DNA of 26,521 nt from Commensalibacter sp963921845 (GCF_963921845.1 NZ_CAWUGZ010000074.1:1-26521); one strand, 5' to 3'. Counted from the first letter of the stretch, positions 1-8,901 are shown. Numbers and translations: made by a program. The notes: generated by a model from the sequence alone, not told the origin.

Positions 1-181
1 GTTTAATATTATTAGGCATTTTTATCTTATATATCCTACGCCCACTTACACTCTGCACAAAAAAATTGAATTACTCTTAGTCTTCAACGAAACGAACAAT
101 AAAATGGAAAATATCGAAAAACCAAGAACAATTTTTTACGGTAACTGATTAAAGTAACCAACCATGGACAATAAAACCCCA

Positions 182-1024
182 TTATTCCTCAAAATAATCG
201 GATAACGATACGTTATATTGGCCAGGTTTTAAAGGGTGAGATTGCGATTCATCTGGTGCCCAACCTGTTAAAATAGCAAAATCCAAAGCAACGGACAATT
301 CACCGAGCTCATTAGATTTACGTAAAAAATGAGCAAAAAAACGATCCGATAAATTTTTCTTTACTTCATTTAAGGCATTATTTTCTCCAGCTTTTTGTAA
401 ATCTTTCATCAAGCTAAAAGCATTTTGGTAAATAAAATGGATAGTTTCCTTATCAACTACGGACAAAGAAAATTCAGCCCGCTGCATTAACACAGCGCAC
501 GCCCTTAAATCTGGAAAAGCAGAAACCCTAGAGCTAACTTGATTACAATATTCAATTTCTAATTCAGCAAGTAATTTTCGTAAATTATCCAGTGTAGGAA
601 CAATCGGTATAGTAGCTAAAAAAAACCCGTTAGGTTTTAAAATATTTCTTATCTGCATCAAAGTACCAGGCAGATCGTTTACCCAATGCAAATTAAAATG
701 AGCAATAACCAGATCAAAACTATTCGCTTTAAAAGGAATAAACTCTTCATCCATTGACAAAGAAGGAGAACGATTAAGAGAAACTAGCTTCTGGGACAAA
801 TCAGCCGAAATGGTTGCTATTCCTTTATTAAGCAAAAAAGAAGATATATACCCCCTTCCTCCCATTTCCAAAGCATTGCTAAACCGATAGTTCACATCAC
901 TAAAACGGTCTAATAAACGCTCTGCACATATTTTGTTAAGGGATTGAATGTCTTTATAATAATAGTAAGCTCTATCGCGATGCAATTTTACTATGCGCCG
1001 ATCAAATAGATGGGGTACTGCCAT
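182..1024 (-). CDS. SAM-dependent methyltransferase, NDUFAF5/BioC-like
   Basis: This is a class I SAM-dependent methyltransferase fold of 280 residues. A glycine-rich SAM loop is visible at residues 51-64 (ALEMGGRGYISSFL), an acidic residue follows at D75, and a motif IV/post-I region FDLVIAHFNLHW lies at 103-114, followed by ILKPNGFF typical of Methyltransf_11 proteins. The pattern resembles alphaproteobacterial relatives of NDUFAF5 and BioC; the substrate cannot be read from the sequence. The frame opens at a TTG (1039), but the ATG at 1024 (MAVPHLFDRR) is preferred because family proteins usually begin with such a segment; no strong Shine-Dalgarno is visible for either. The SAM loop is GGRG rather than GCGTG, which may be lineage-typical. 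It lies downstream of the galU-phosphohexomutase pair on the same strand, separated by a probable terminator, so it may be transcribed separately. Confidence 0.85.
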   Translation of the reverse strand: MAVPHLFDRRIVKLHRDRAYYYYKDIQSLNKICAERLLDRFSDVNYRFSNALEMGGRGYISSFLLNKGIATISADLSQKLVSLNRSPSLSMDEEFIPFKANSFDLVIAHFNLHWVNDLPGTLMQIRNILKPNGFFLATIPIVPTLDNLRKLLAELEIEYCNQVSSRVSAFPDLRACAVLMQRAEFSLSVVDKETIHFIYQNAFSLMKDLQKAGENNALNEVKKNLSDRFFAHFLRKSNELGELSVALDFAILTGWAPDESQSHPLKPGQYNVSLSDYFEE

Positions 1025-1063
1025 AATACTGAAAAACAACTCAAAAAAACGAATAGTGTATTA

Positions 1064-1110
1064 AAAATGAAAAAATCCAATAGTGCTATTGTACCCTTTT
1101 CATTTTAAAA
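1064..1110 (-). terminator. hairpin after the phosphohexomutase gene
   Basis: Between the phosphohexomutase stop and the methyltransferase start there is a 10-bp inverted repeat (AAAATGAAAA / TTTTCATTTT) enclosing a second stem CAATAG-TG-CTATTG. Read on the minus strand, it is followed about 15 nt later by a run of seven T at 1042-1048. The outer stem is almost entirely A/T and the T run is not adjacent, so this is a weak intrinsic terminator candidate. Confidence 0.4.
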
Positions 1111-1114
1111 CCCA

Positions 1115-2503
1115 TTAAAAAATAGAAGGCTTAATTCCAGAAGCTTTTAACTGCAAAGACAAGGCTGCTTTAAGCTTTTCTAAACCTTCTGTGGTTTGAC
1201 TTTCAGCACGTGCAACTAGTGAAGCCTGCGTATTTGAAGCCCGCAACAACCACCACCCATCCTCTGTATTGACACGAACCCCATCTATAGTAATTACATC
1301 CGCTTGCTCACTCTTTAATCGATCGGCGACCTCTTTAACAACCTGAAACTTACAATCATCAGGACAGTCAAATCGAATTTCAGGTGTTGAAACCGCTTTT
1401 GGCAATGCTTCTGTTACGTCTGAAAGAGGCCCCTTTAAGCGTGCAACAATATCCAGAGTGCGAACTGCTACATAAAGAGCATCATCAAAGCCATACCATT
1501 TATCCGCAAAGAAAATGTGACCTGACATTTCTCCACCCAGTAAAGCATTGCACTCAGCCATTTTTGCTTTGATTAAAGAATGCCCTGTACACCACATAAG
1601 GGGATTACCCCCTGCTTTTTTAATTTCTTCATAAAGAATACTGCTTGCTTTTACATCAGCAATAATCGTAGCCCCTTGGTGATCAGGCAGAATGTCCCGA
1701 CTATAAAGGATCATTAGCTGATCACCCCATAAGATATTTCCTTTGTTATCAATAACCCCAATACGATCGGCATCCCCGTCAAAAGCGATGCCGATATCAG
1801 CATGACGTTCCAATACTTCTTTTGTTAATTGCTTTAAATTTTCGGGAACCGTTGGATCAGGACTATGGGAAGGGAAGTTACCATCAATGGTACCGTTTAA
1901 AACAATATGCTCACCTGGCATTTTTTGTACCAAACGCGTTAAAATCTCACCTGCAGCACCGTTACCATTATCCCAAACGACTTTTAACTTTCGATCCGTT
2001 GCATTAAAATCTTTTAGAATCCGTGTGATATACTCTTCACTGATATCTACTTTTCGGACACTACCTATTCCTTCCGGAACGACGTCACCCTGAGCAATTT
2101 GCCTACCTAGTTCTTGTATTTGTTGCCCATAAAAAGATTTGCCACCCATTACGAATTTCATACCATTGTATTCTTTAGGATTATGGCTGGCAGTGACCAT
2201 AATGGCTCCATCCGCTTCCATGACCTTTGAAGCATAATAAAGCAATGGAGTTGGACCTTTTCCAATACGTATAACTTCCAATCCACATTTTTTGAGCCCG
2301 TCAACCAAAGCGCTTTCTAAATCAGGAGAACTAACCCTTCCATCATAGCCAACAACGACTTTTTTGCCTTTTTGTCGAATTATTAAACTTCCAAAAGATC
2401 TACCTATAGCAAAAGCATCTTCAACAAAAAAAGTTTTTTGATAAACGCCTCTTATATCGTATTCACGTAATATACTAGGTGCAATGTCCCTTTTACAATC
2501 CAT
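1115..2503 (-). CDS. phosphomannomutase/phosphoglucomutase (alpha-D-phosphohexomutase)
   Basis: The enzyme interconverts hexose-6-phosphate and hexose-1-phosphate (mannose and/or glucose), supplying sugar-nucleotide synthesis for polysaccharides. All four hallmark loops of the alpha-D-phosphohexomutase superfamily are present in a 462-residue protein: the phosphoserine loop TASHNP (104-109, Ser106), the Mg-binding loop DGDADR (242-247), the sugar-binding loop GEMSGH (324-329) and the phosphate-binding loop RASNT (421-425). Length and loops match the bifunctional PMM/PGM (AlgC/ManB-like) group; substrate preference cannot be decided. The start is the ATG at 2503, which overlaps the galU stop as TGATG and has the Shine-Dalgarno GAGGAAG seven bases upstream. 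A TTG one codon earlier is less likely. The overlap implies translational coupling with galU. Confidence 0.93.
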   Translation of the reverse strand: MDCKRDIAPSILREYDIRGVYQKTFFVEDAFAIGRSFGSLIIRQKGKKVVVGYDGRVSSPDLESALVDGLKKCGLEVIRIGKGPTPLLYYASKVMEADGAIMVTASHNPKEYNGMKFVMGGKSFYGQQIQELGRQIAQGDVVPEGIGSVRKVDISEEYITRILKDFNATDRKLKVVWDNGNGAAGEILTRLVQKMPGEHIVLNGTIDGNFPSHSPDPTVPENLKQLTKEVLERHADIGIAFDGDADRIGVIDNKGNILWGDQLMILYSRDILPDHQGATIIADVKASSILYEEIKKAGGNPLMWCTGHSLIKAKMAECNALLGGEMSGHIFFADKWYGFDDALYVAVRTLDIVARLKGPLSDVTEALPKAVSTPEIRFDCPDDCKFQVVKEVADRLKSEQADVITIDGVRVNTEDGWWLLRASNTQASLVARAESQTTEGLEKLKAALSLQLKASGIKPSIF

Positions 2504-3405
2504 CAAATTTCTTCCTCACATGCATATTTTTTTAGTATGTTACGCATTGAACTCTTTAAATCTGGACGTTTTAACGCAAAAGCAATTTGTGCTTCTAAAA
2601 AACCAGCTTTACTGCCACAATCATAACGTATCCCATTATAACGCAATCCATGAAAAGGCATTTGACCTATTAATTTAGCCATTGAATCCGTCAGTTGCAC
2701 CTCATTACCGGCCCCACGCTCCATAGCCGCTAAATAGTTCATAATTTCAGGTGAAAGAATATAACGACCGATTACAGATAAATTTGAAGGAGCCTCTTCT
2801 GGCTTTGGTTTTTCAATAAGCCCTGAAATTTCAATAAGCTTTCCATCGTCGTTAGAAACTTTGACAATACCATAACTTGATGTTTTCTCAATAGGAACTT
2901 CTGAAACAGCAACAACGTTACCGCCAAATTTGTTATAAACTTCGACCATTTGGGCTAAACAACCTGGATTAGCCGAGATCAAATCATCGGGCAACAACAC
3001 TGCAAATGGATCATCCCCTACAAACGAACGTGCACACCATACGGCATGCCCTAATCCCATAGGCTCTTGCTGACGCAACGCTACTAATGAACCTGCTTCA
3101 ATACTAGAAGGCTCCAATGCGTCTAAAGAATCCTGTTTGCCTTTTTGACGTAAATTATCGACAAGTTCATAAGCTACATCAAAGTAATCAATTAAAGAAT
3201 CTTTACCTCTTGCAGTTATTAAACAAAATTCTTTTATACCGGCAGCCCGCGCCTCATCGATAGCGTACTGTATAAGAGGACGGTCAACGACCGGCAACAT
3301 TTCTTTGGGCATTGACTTGGTCGCAGGTAAAAACCTTGTGCCAAATCCAGCAACAGGTAAGACAGCTTTGGTAAGAGGCTTAATCACTAATTGACCCTTT
3401 TGCAT
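2503..3405 (-). CDS. galU: UTP-glucose-1-phosphate uridylyltransferase
   Basis: GalU makes UDP-glucose from UTP and glucose-1-phosphate in the cytoplasm. UDP-glucose feeds LPS, cellulose and other exopolysaccharides. The 300-residue protein shows the nucleotidyltransferase signature KAVLPVAGFGTRFLPATKS near residues 13-31 with the following PKEMLPVVDRPLIQYAIDEA, then GLGHAVWCA, LLPDDLI and the EKP segment in the order expected of bacterial GalU, and typical family length. The ATG at 3405 has a weak ribosome site. Its stop codon overlaps the next gene's start (TGATG), so galU and the phosphohexomutase form a two-gene operon that produces glucose-1-phosphate and converts it to UDP-glucose. A candidate promoter lies immediately upstream. 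Confidence 0.96.
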   Translation of the reverse strand: MQKGQLVIKPLTKAVLPVAGFGTRFLPATKSMPKEMLPVVDRPLIQYAIDEARAAGIKEFCLITARGKDSLIDYFDVAYELVDNLRQKGKQDSLDALEPSSIEAGSLVALRQQEPMGLGHAVWCARSFVGDDPFAVLLPDDLISANPGCLAQMVEVYNKFGGNVVAVSEVPIEKTSSYGIVKVSNDDGKLIEISGLIEKPKPEEAPSNLSVIGRYILSPEIMNYLAAMERGAGNEVQLTDSMAKLIGQMPFHGLRYNGIRYDCGSKAGFLEAQIAFALKRPDLKSSMRNILKKYACEEEI

Positions 3406-3422
3406 AAAATTTCAAAAAGACT

Positions 3423-3451
3423 ATTATCATAAAATAATTTACTCAATTCAA
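3423..3451 (-). promoter_or_regulatory. candidate sigma70-type promoter of galU
   Basis: On the minus strand TTGAAT (3446-3451) and GATAAT (3423-3428) are separated by exactly 17 bases. The -10 matches TATAAT at five of six positions and the -35 matches TTGACA at four. Transcription would begin about 11 nt before the galU ATG, an unusually short leader. In sequence this AT-rich such matches also arise by chance. Confidence 0.33.
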
Positions 3452-3502
3452 TGTTTGTACAATCAATTTCAAATTATTCAACTGAAAATTAATGGATTGG
3501 TG

Positions 3503-5779
3503 TTACCCTTTCATTGACTGCTTTACAGCAATAGCTGCTAAATTAACAATACCGCGCGTAGTTGTACTTTCTGTCAGTATGTGTAGAGGTCTTGTTGTAC
3601 CAAGAGTAACAGGCCCTATTTGTAAAGCGTCCCCAACCACACGACTTAACGATAATCCAATATTTGCGGCATCAAGATTAGGCATAATTAAAAGATTAGC
3701 ATCATGTGTTAAAGAGGTATTATCAATTATTCGTGACCTTAAAACCGAACTTAGCGCGGCATCTCCTTGCATTTCTCCATCTATTTCTAACTCAGGCTTT
3801 CTCTCTTTAATAATTTTAAAAGCATCTCTCATTTTTTGAGCTGTCTTTGACTTTCCTGCCCCAAACGATGAATACGACAATAGTGCCGCACGTGGCTTCA
3901 AGCCAAAATCTGTCATTGCTTCTGAAGCAAGCTCTGCAAATTCAGCAATCTCTTCTGCAGACGGATTTAAATGTAAATAGGAATCACCAATAAACAAAGC
4001 CATATTAGAGTAAACCAGTACAGACAAAGTATAAATTTTTTTCACATTCGGACGTCTAAGCATAATTGCTTTAAGGTATTTGTAATTGCAATACCATTCG
4101 CCATACCCCCCTACTAAGGCGGCATCCACACTACCCTCTCTTAACAACATTGCTGCAGCAATTGACTTTCTACGATAGAGTTGCTCTTTTGCTAGAGAAG
4201 GAGGAATTCCTTGGCGTTCTACCAATACTTGGTATTTTTTTTCAAGGGCCTGCACAATAGAATTATCTTGATGTAATTCTATAATAGAAACCTGACGCTC
4301 AATATCAACAGAAAGTCCTAATTGCCTTATTTTTTGTCTAATTCGCTCTTTACTTCCAATCAAAATTGGCTTTGCCATATTTTCATTTATTAATACTTGA
4401 ACCGCACGAAGAACACGTTCGTTTTCACCTTCAGAAAATATGACCTTACTTAAAGAAGATTGACAGCGTATAGCTTCAAAAATAGGCTGCATGACTTGAC
4501 GGGTACGAAAGACAAAATCCGTTAAGTGATCGAGATAAATATGAAAATCTTTTATTGATCGCGTAGCAACTCCACTTTCTATTGCTGCTTTTGCTACAGC
4601 TGGTGCTATCTCAAGTATAAGACGAGGATCAAAAGGTCTGGGAAGTATATATTCTGGTCCAAATCGAGGAGCTTTACCCCCATAAGCCGTAACCACAACT
4701 TCATTAGCCTCTTTCATGGCCAGCCCTGCCAAAGCATAAACTGCGGCATGCTGCATAGGTAAATTAATTTCCCTAGCCCCCACATCCAAGGCACCTCGAA
4801 AAATAAAAGGAAAACATAAGACGTTGTTAACCTGATTAGGATAATCGGATCGCCCTGTTGCTGTTATAGCGTCGGCCCTTACACTCTTAACTTGGTCAGG
4901 AGTAATTTCTGGCTCAGGATTTGCTAACGCAAGAATGATTGGCTTATCGGTCATTTTTGCCACCCATTCTTTCTTCAATACTCCAGCAACCGATAGGCCT
5001 AAAAATACGTCTGCATTACCAATGACTTCTTCTAATGTTCGTGCGCTGGTTTCCTTAGCATATTTTGCCATATTATCCAACATATCGGCGTTCCGACCTT
5101 TCCAGACTACTCCGTCCACATCGGTAAGCGTTACGTTGTCTATTTTTAAGCCCAAACTCACCATCAAATCAACACAAGCTAAAGCCGCTGCACCTGCACC
5201 CGAAGTTACTAAACGTATATTTTCTATTTTTTTATTTTGAATGCGCAGTGCATTAATTAATGCAGCCGTCACCACAATTGCCGTACCGTGTTGATCGTCG
5301 TGAAAAACAGGTATGTTCATCCTGTCTCTTAATTTCTTTTCAATTTTAAAACATTCAGGAGCTTTGATATCTTCTAAATTAATCCCACCAAAAGTAGGCT
5401 CAAGCGCCGCAACAACATCACAGAATTTATCAGGATCTGTTTCATTGACTTCAATATCAAAAACGTCTATGTCTGCAAATTTTTTGAAGAGGACCGCTTT
5501 CCCTTCCATGACAGGCTTTCCAGCTAAAGCTCCAATATTACCCAGTCCCAACACAGCCGTTCCGTTTGAAATAACACCGATTAAATTACCTCTCGTTGTG
5601 TACAAACTGACCAAAGAAGGATCTTTTTGTATTTCCAAACACGGTATCGCGACTCCAGGAGTATAAGCTAAAGACAAATCCGTTTGGGTAGCCATCCTTT
5701 TGGTCGCTGTAATTGCCAGTTTTCCTGGAACTGGAAATTGATGATAATTTAACACCTCCTGTTTATTTTTTTTATTCAT
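3503..5779 (-). CDS. maeB: malic enzyme with C-terminal phosphotransacetylase-like domain (MaeB type)
   Basis: The enzyme catalyses oxidative decarboxylation of malate to pyruvate, normally NADP-dependent in this family. The 758-residue protein has the MaeB architecture: an N-terminal malic domain with YTPGVA (Tyr39) and the Lys88 region GKPVMEGKAVLFKKF; metal and substrate residues in GGINLEDIKAP and FHDDQHGTA (about 136-166); a Rossmann motif SGAGAAA (193-199); then a phosphotransacetylase-like domain from about residue 435 to the end. In MaeB enzymes that domain is not catalytic and mediates acetyl-CoA feedback, as known for E. coli MaeB of almost identical length. The start is the ATG at 5779 because GGAGAGGAAGTG sits directly before it; an in-frame ATG at 5806 would place that ribosome site inside the coding sequence. 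The gene stands alone between tRNA-Leu and galU. Confidence 0.93.
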   Translation of the reverse strand: MNKKNKQEVLNYHQFPVPGKLAITATKRMATQTDLSLAYTPGVAIPCLEIQKDPSLVSLYTTRGNLIGVISNGTAVLGLGNIGALAGKPVMEGKAVLFKKFADIDVFDIEVNETDPDKFCDVVAALEPTFGGINLEDIKAPECFKIEKKLRDRMNIPVFHDDQHGTAIVVTAALINALRIQNKKIENIRLVTSGAGAAALACVDLMVSLGLKIDNVTLTDVDGVVWKGRNADMLDNMAKYAKETSARTLEEVIGNADVFLGLSVAGVLKKEWVAKMTDKPIILALANPEPEITPDQVKSVRADAITATGRSDYPNQVNNVLCFPFIFRGALDVGAREINLPMQHAAVYALAGLAMKEANEVVVTAYGGKAPRFGPEYILPRPFDPRLILEIAPAVAKAAIESGVATRSIKDFHIYLDHLTDFVFRTRQVMQPIFEAIRCQSSLSKVIFSEGENERVLRAVQVLINENMAKPILIGSKERIRQKIRQLGLSVDIERQVSIIELHQDNSIVQALEKKYQVLVERQGIPPSLAKEQLYRRKSIAAAMLLREGSVDAALVGGYGEWYCNYKYLKAIMLRRPNVKKIYTLSVLVYSNMALFIGDSYLHLNPSAEEIAEFAELASEAMTDFGLKPRAALLSYSSFGAGKSKTAQKMRDAFKIIKERKPELEIDGEMQGDAALSSVLRSRIIDNTSLTHDANLLIMPNLDAANIGLSLSRVVGDALQIGPVTLGTTRPLHILTESTTTRGIVNLAAIAVKQSMKG

Positions 5780-5879
5780 CACTTCCTCTCCAAATGCTAA
5801 ACCCATTTTACTTGTCAGTAATACGGTAATTTAGAATAAAATATTTATAAAAGGGAATTGAATAATTTTAAAAAATTAA

Positions 5880-5967
5880 TGGTGCGGCCGAGAAGACTCG
5901 AACTTCCACGGAGTAATTCCTCCACAAGCACCTCAAGCTTGCGCGTCTACCATTCCGCCACGGCCGC
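5880..5967 (-). tRNA. tRNA-Leu(GAG)
   Basis: An 88-nt cloverleaf including an encoded CCA. The acceptor stem GCGGCCG/CGGCCGC is perfect. The D region TGGCGGAATGGTAGACGC is typical of leucine tRNAs. The anticodon stem CAAGC/GCTTG carries the loop TTGAGGT, giving anticodon GAG. A long class II variable arm (GGAG...CTCC) is followed by the T arm GGAAG-TTCGAGT-CTTCT. The discriminator is A, as required for leucine identity. Confidence 0.96.
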
Positions 5968-6012
5968 ACGTAACAAAGCATCATTTAGATACTTGCACTC
6001 TATGTGTCATCT

Positions 6013-6041
6013 TCTATAACCGATGAAAAGCAATCAAGCAA
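6013..6041 (-). promoter_or_regulatory. candidate promoter of tRNA-Leu
   Basis: On the minus strand TTGCTT (6036-6041) and TATAGA (6013-6018) are separated by 17 bases, about 45 bases before the mature tRNA 5' end. Position, orientation and spacing fit a sigma70-type tRNA promoter. Confidence 0.45.
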
Positions 6042-6064
6042 TGATTTTAACAATAATAAGTTTT

Positions 6065-6090
6065 AAAAAAAGCAAAAGCTTAAATTGCTT
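6065..6090 (-). terminator. weak hairpin with T run after the LolA-like gene
   Basis: On the minus strand AAGCAA-TTTAAGCTT-TTGCTT forms a 6-bp stem followed at once by TTTTT. It lies between the LolA-like stop codon and the tRNA-Leu promoter, where a terminator is expected. The stem is short and has only two G-C pairs. Confidence 0.33.
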
Positions 6091-6233
6091 GGATACTTTG
6101 ATTCTTTACACAAAACGTTATTTAAGAACAAATTGAAACTTAATCAAAATTATTTACTTAAAAAAGTTTAACAATCCAATAAATTTTTTACCTAACAGCA
6201 CTAGGTTTACAATATTTAAAGAACACCCATAGT

Positions 6234-6842
6234 TTACTGTGGATAAGAAAAATAAGCAGGGTCTATATTAATTCCACGATGAATATTATTTATAGTCACA
6301 ATCGTTTGACGTTGGCGCGCATCAATAGCAAGCATTTGAATCAAATTTAACTCTTTACCATTGTCCCGAAATCTCAATGTAAGCAAACCTTGAGAAGGGT
6401 TGTCCGAACTGGCTAACGATATTTGTAAAAAATTTACAGTATGTTTTACTGAAGTTACTAAAATAGAGTTCTGTAAACGAACAGGGTTGTTCAACATTAA
6501 CCCTAATGGATTGTGATTAAGACCAATCTGCGTGAGGGATTGACTATTGTAATCTTTGACAACCATACGACGGTCTTTAGCTACAGCGACCATAAGAAAT
6601 GGATACCTATAATTTAATCTGAGTTTCCCAGGAAGATAAATAATTTGACCTCTTGAATGGTTGCTATCAGGCCAAGTCTGTTCAAATTGACCTATAAACC
6701 CACTGCTATTATTTAAATAATCTTCAACGCGACTAATCGCTATCAAATCACAGGTTGATTGACTTTGATTTACTGTTTGACAGCCAATCAATAAAAAGAA
6801 AGATAATAAAAATGTAAACCACCTAACAAATTTAACAAACAT
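6234..6842 (-). CDS. LolA-like outer-membrane lipoprotein carrier, itself a predicted lipoprotein
   Basis: LolA-family proteins ferry lipoproteins across the periplasm. The 202-residue protein shows the family pattern: an early helix with FIGQFEQTW, a strand pair SRGQIIYLPGKLRLNY, then alternating strands such as KDRRMVVKDYNSQSL and a C-terminal region beginning LLTLRFRDNGKELNLIQ. The N-terminus is a hydrophobic signal (residues 4-19) ending in a lipobox LLIGC, so Cys21 is the probable lipidation site. The residue after it is Gln rather than Asp, which by the enterobacterial rule would direct it to the outer membrane. Classical LolA is soluble, so the lipobox is unusual and gives the protein LolB-like topology. 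The ATG at 6842 has an A/G-rich region (AAGAAAGA) upstream. It is monocistronic on the minus strand and divergent from the J-domain/cobS/cobT cluster. Confidence 0.78.
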   Translation of the reverse strand: MFVKFVRWFTFLLSFFLLIGCQTVNQSQSTCDLIAISRVEDYLNNSSGFIGQFEQTWPDSNHSRGQIIYLPGKLRLNYRYPFLMVAVAKDRRMVVKDYNSQSLTQIGLNHNPLGLMLNNPVRLQNSILVTSVKHTVNFLQISLASSDNPSQGLLTLRFRDNGKELNLIQMLAIDARQRQTIVTINNIHRGINIDPAYFSYPQ

Positions 6843-7215
6843 GCAAGCATCTTTCTTTTGAATACTACGTCAATATACCCCATCCATCTTAACCGATGAA
6901 CTATAAACTTTTTGCGTATTATTTTACGATAACCGTTTAGTTTTCATTACAAGAATTTAGAATTAGCCCTTGTTTTACTGAAAGCCCTCCTCATATTAAA
7001 TACTGGCTTAATTTTTTAATATTTTCAATATGTAAAAGCCAGATTTTTCAATTCAAACCCATAGTTAATGTATAACCAAAAATGTTGGTTCTTTAAAAAA
7101 TATGCTTGAAAAACTTTCATATTATTTTAACTAAGAACAGTTAATCTATACTGAACTTGACTTTTGTTTCCCTTTAAATATTCCCTACCTTCACCATTTT
7201 TAATTTTAACTTACC
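6843..7215. other. gene-free divergent intergenic region (373 bp)
   Basis: This separates the LolA-like gene (minus) from the J-domain gene (plus) and should hold both promoters. I see no coding potential. A small inverted repeat AACCAA-AAATG-TTGGTT lies at 7074-7090. A TTGACT at 7157-7162 is the best -35-like hexamer for the plus-strand operon, but no good -10 stands 16-18 bases after it. Confidence 0.6.
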
Positions 7216-7800
7216 ATGGCCCGTTATAAAAAACGTTTTCGAGCTTTTGATCCAGATCCAGACTGCCCTACAACTGTTTGCGAAATGCCTGGTTGCTGTA
7301 ATCCTGCTGGGTACAAAGCTCCAAAATCTCCAAAAAAATTAAACGAATATTTTTGGTTTTGCCTCGAACACGTACGCGAATACAATAAAAGTTGGGATTT
7401 TTGCAAAAATATGAATTTGCATGAGATTGAAGAAAATTTACGCTCCGCTACAGTTTGGAATAAGCCTTCATGGAAATTAGGTCATTTAGGGAGAATAGAT
7501 CGTTACAAACAAGAACTTTTTATTGACGCATTTAACATCTTAAATAATTCTGAGGTTTCAGCATTTAAGGAACAAAATTCATCAATCCACACGAAAATTC
7601 CTCTGGAACTAGAAAATTCTATTGAAATATTGGCTATTGACTGGCCTATCACGCTAGCAGAATTAAAAAAAAGATACATGAATCTGGCAAAGCAATATCA
7701 TCCAGATCGAAACAATGGTAACCAAAATTTAGAGGAACAATTTAAATTAATTAATGCTGCTTACTCTCAATTACGAACACATTTAACCAAAGCATCTTAA
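7216..7800 (+). CDS. J-domain (DnaJ-like) protein of the cobS/cobT locus
   Basis: The 194-residue protein has an N-terminal cysteine-containing segment (Cys17, 22, 27, 28, 49) with APKSPKKLNEYFWFCLEHV and EYNKSWDF, characteristic of an alphaproteobacterial family. It ends in a J domain (about 139-190) with the HPD tripeptide at 162-164 (AKQYHPDRN), the residues that stimulate Hsp70 ATPase. The clustered cysteines could bind a metal, but this is not shown. Genes of this family are commonly found directly upstream of cobS and cobT in alphaproteobacteria, as here (62 bp to cobS, same strand), suggesting it helps assemble or remodel the CobS-CobT chelatase complex; its precise role is not established. 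The ATG at 7216 is the first codon of the conserved MARYKKRF-like start. Confidence 0.85.
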   Translation: MARYKKRFRAFDPDPDCPTTVCEMPGCCNPAGYKAPKSPKKLNEYFWFCLEHVREYNKSWDFCKNMNLHEIEENLRSATVWNKPSWKLGHLGRIDRYKQELFIDAFNILNNSEVSAFKEQNSSIHTKIPLELENSIEILAIDWPITLAELKKRYMNLAKQYHPDRNNGNQNLEEQFKLINAAYSQLRTHLTKAS

Positions 7801-7862
7801 TTTGGTATATTTTTAATATGTGTTAGTAAATTATTATTGGTCGAGTCAAGGACAATTTTATA

Positions 7863-8879
7863 ATGAACGAATCCACACTTCAGCCCATAAATCCAGTCAA
7901 CCCTGAACTTTCTTCTCCTATTCATCTCTGTCTTCCAGACAAATATCTGAACGCTAGGAAAACATTTCAAATTGACTTAGATATGGATATACTTGGATTC
8001 TCAGACAAAACCCCTCTAGTACCTGATCTTGATTTAAGCTATCGTTTCGATAAAAATACGACCCATGCTATACTGGCAGGATTTAAATATAATCGCCGCG
8101 TCATGGTACAAGGATTTCATGGCACAGGAAAATCTTCTCATATTGAACAAGTTGCTGCTCGTCTTAATTGGCCTTGTATCCGGATTAACCTTGATAGTCA
8201 TATTTCACGAATTGATTTAATTGGCAAAGATGCTATCGTTTTAAAAGAGGGTAAACAAGTTACACAATTTCAAGAAGGCTTATTACCTTGGGCTCTTGAG
8301 CACCCCTGTGCACTCATTTTTGATGAATATGATGCTGGCAGGCCTGATGTCATGTTTGTTATACAACGTATTTTAGAATCAGATGGAAAACTTACATTAT
8401 TAGATCAAAATCGAATTATAAAACCCCATCCGGCATTTCGATTATTCGCTACGACCAACACAATTGGGTTAGGGGATACGACAGGATTATATCATGGAAC
8501 ACAACAGATTAATCAAGGTCAAATGGATCGATGGAATATTGTTGCGTCGTTAAATTATTTGCCCCAAGAAGAAGAAATTCAAATAGTTTTAGCCAAACTA
8601 AAAATTAATAAGACCAACGATGAAATTATAAAGCAAATTACATCCATGGTAACGATGGCTAATTTAACAAGAGAGGGCTTTGCTACAGGAGAAATATCAA
8701 CTGTAATGTCCCCAAGGACTGTTATCACTTGGGCTGAAAATTTCCAAATATTTAATGACTTAACACTAGCTTTTCGTCTTACCTTTCTTAATAAATGTGA
8801 TGAAGCTGAAAAAAGTATTATTGCTGAATATTATCAACGTTGCTTTAATATTGACCCCATTAAATCTAACACAAATTAA
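7863..8879 (+). CDS. cobS: cobaltochelatase subunit CobS (AAA+ ATPase)
   Basis: CobS is the AAA+ subunit of the aerobic CobNST cobaltochelatase, which inserts cobalt into hydrogenobyrinate a,c-diamide during cobalamin synthesis. The 338-residue protein carries Walker A GFHGTGKS (84-91), Walker B LIFDE (151-155), sensor-type FATTNT (195-200) and the characteristic GLGDTTGLYHGTQQ segment (about 202-215), with full CobS length. The short N-terminal segment before the ATPase core is as in CobS proteins. The ATG at 7863 follows an AAGGA about ten bases upstream. It is followed after 22 bp by cobT; the two form a hexameric AAA+/VWA complex in characterised systems. The large porphyrin-binding subunit CobN is not in this window. 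Confidence 0.94.
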   Translation: MNESTLQPINPVNPELSSPIHLCLPDKYLNARKTFQIDLDMDILGFSDKTPLVPDLDLSYRFDKNTTHAILAGFKYNRRVMVQGFHGTGKSSHIEQVAARLNWPCIRINLDSHISRIDLIGKDAIVLKEGKQVTQFQEGLLPWALEHPCALIFDEYDAGRPDVMFVIQRILESDGKLTLLDQNRIIKPHPAFRLFATTNTIGLGDTTGLYHGTQQINQGQMDRWNIVASLNYLPQEEEIQIVLAKLKINKTNDEIIKQITSMVTMANLTREGFATGEISTVMSPRTVITWAENFQIFNDLTLAFRLTFLNKCDEAEKSIIAEYYQRCFNIDPIKSNTN

Positions 8880-8901
8880 TATAATTTTGTGAGAAACGCT
8901 T

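Noticed and set aside
1..22. Possible gene start on the minus strand (MPNNIK) leaving the window
   Set aside because: Only six codons are visible and the upstream ribosome site is weak, so it cannot be supported.
3492..5666. Plus-strand open frames opposite the malic enzyme gene
   Set aside because: Antisense shadows of a conserved enzyme; no ribosome sites or recognisable motifs.
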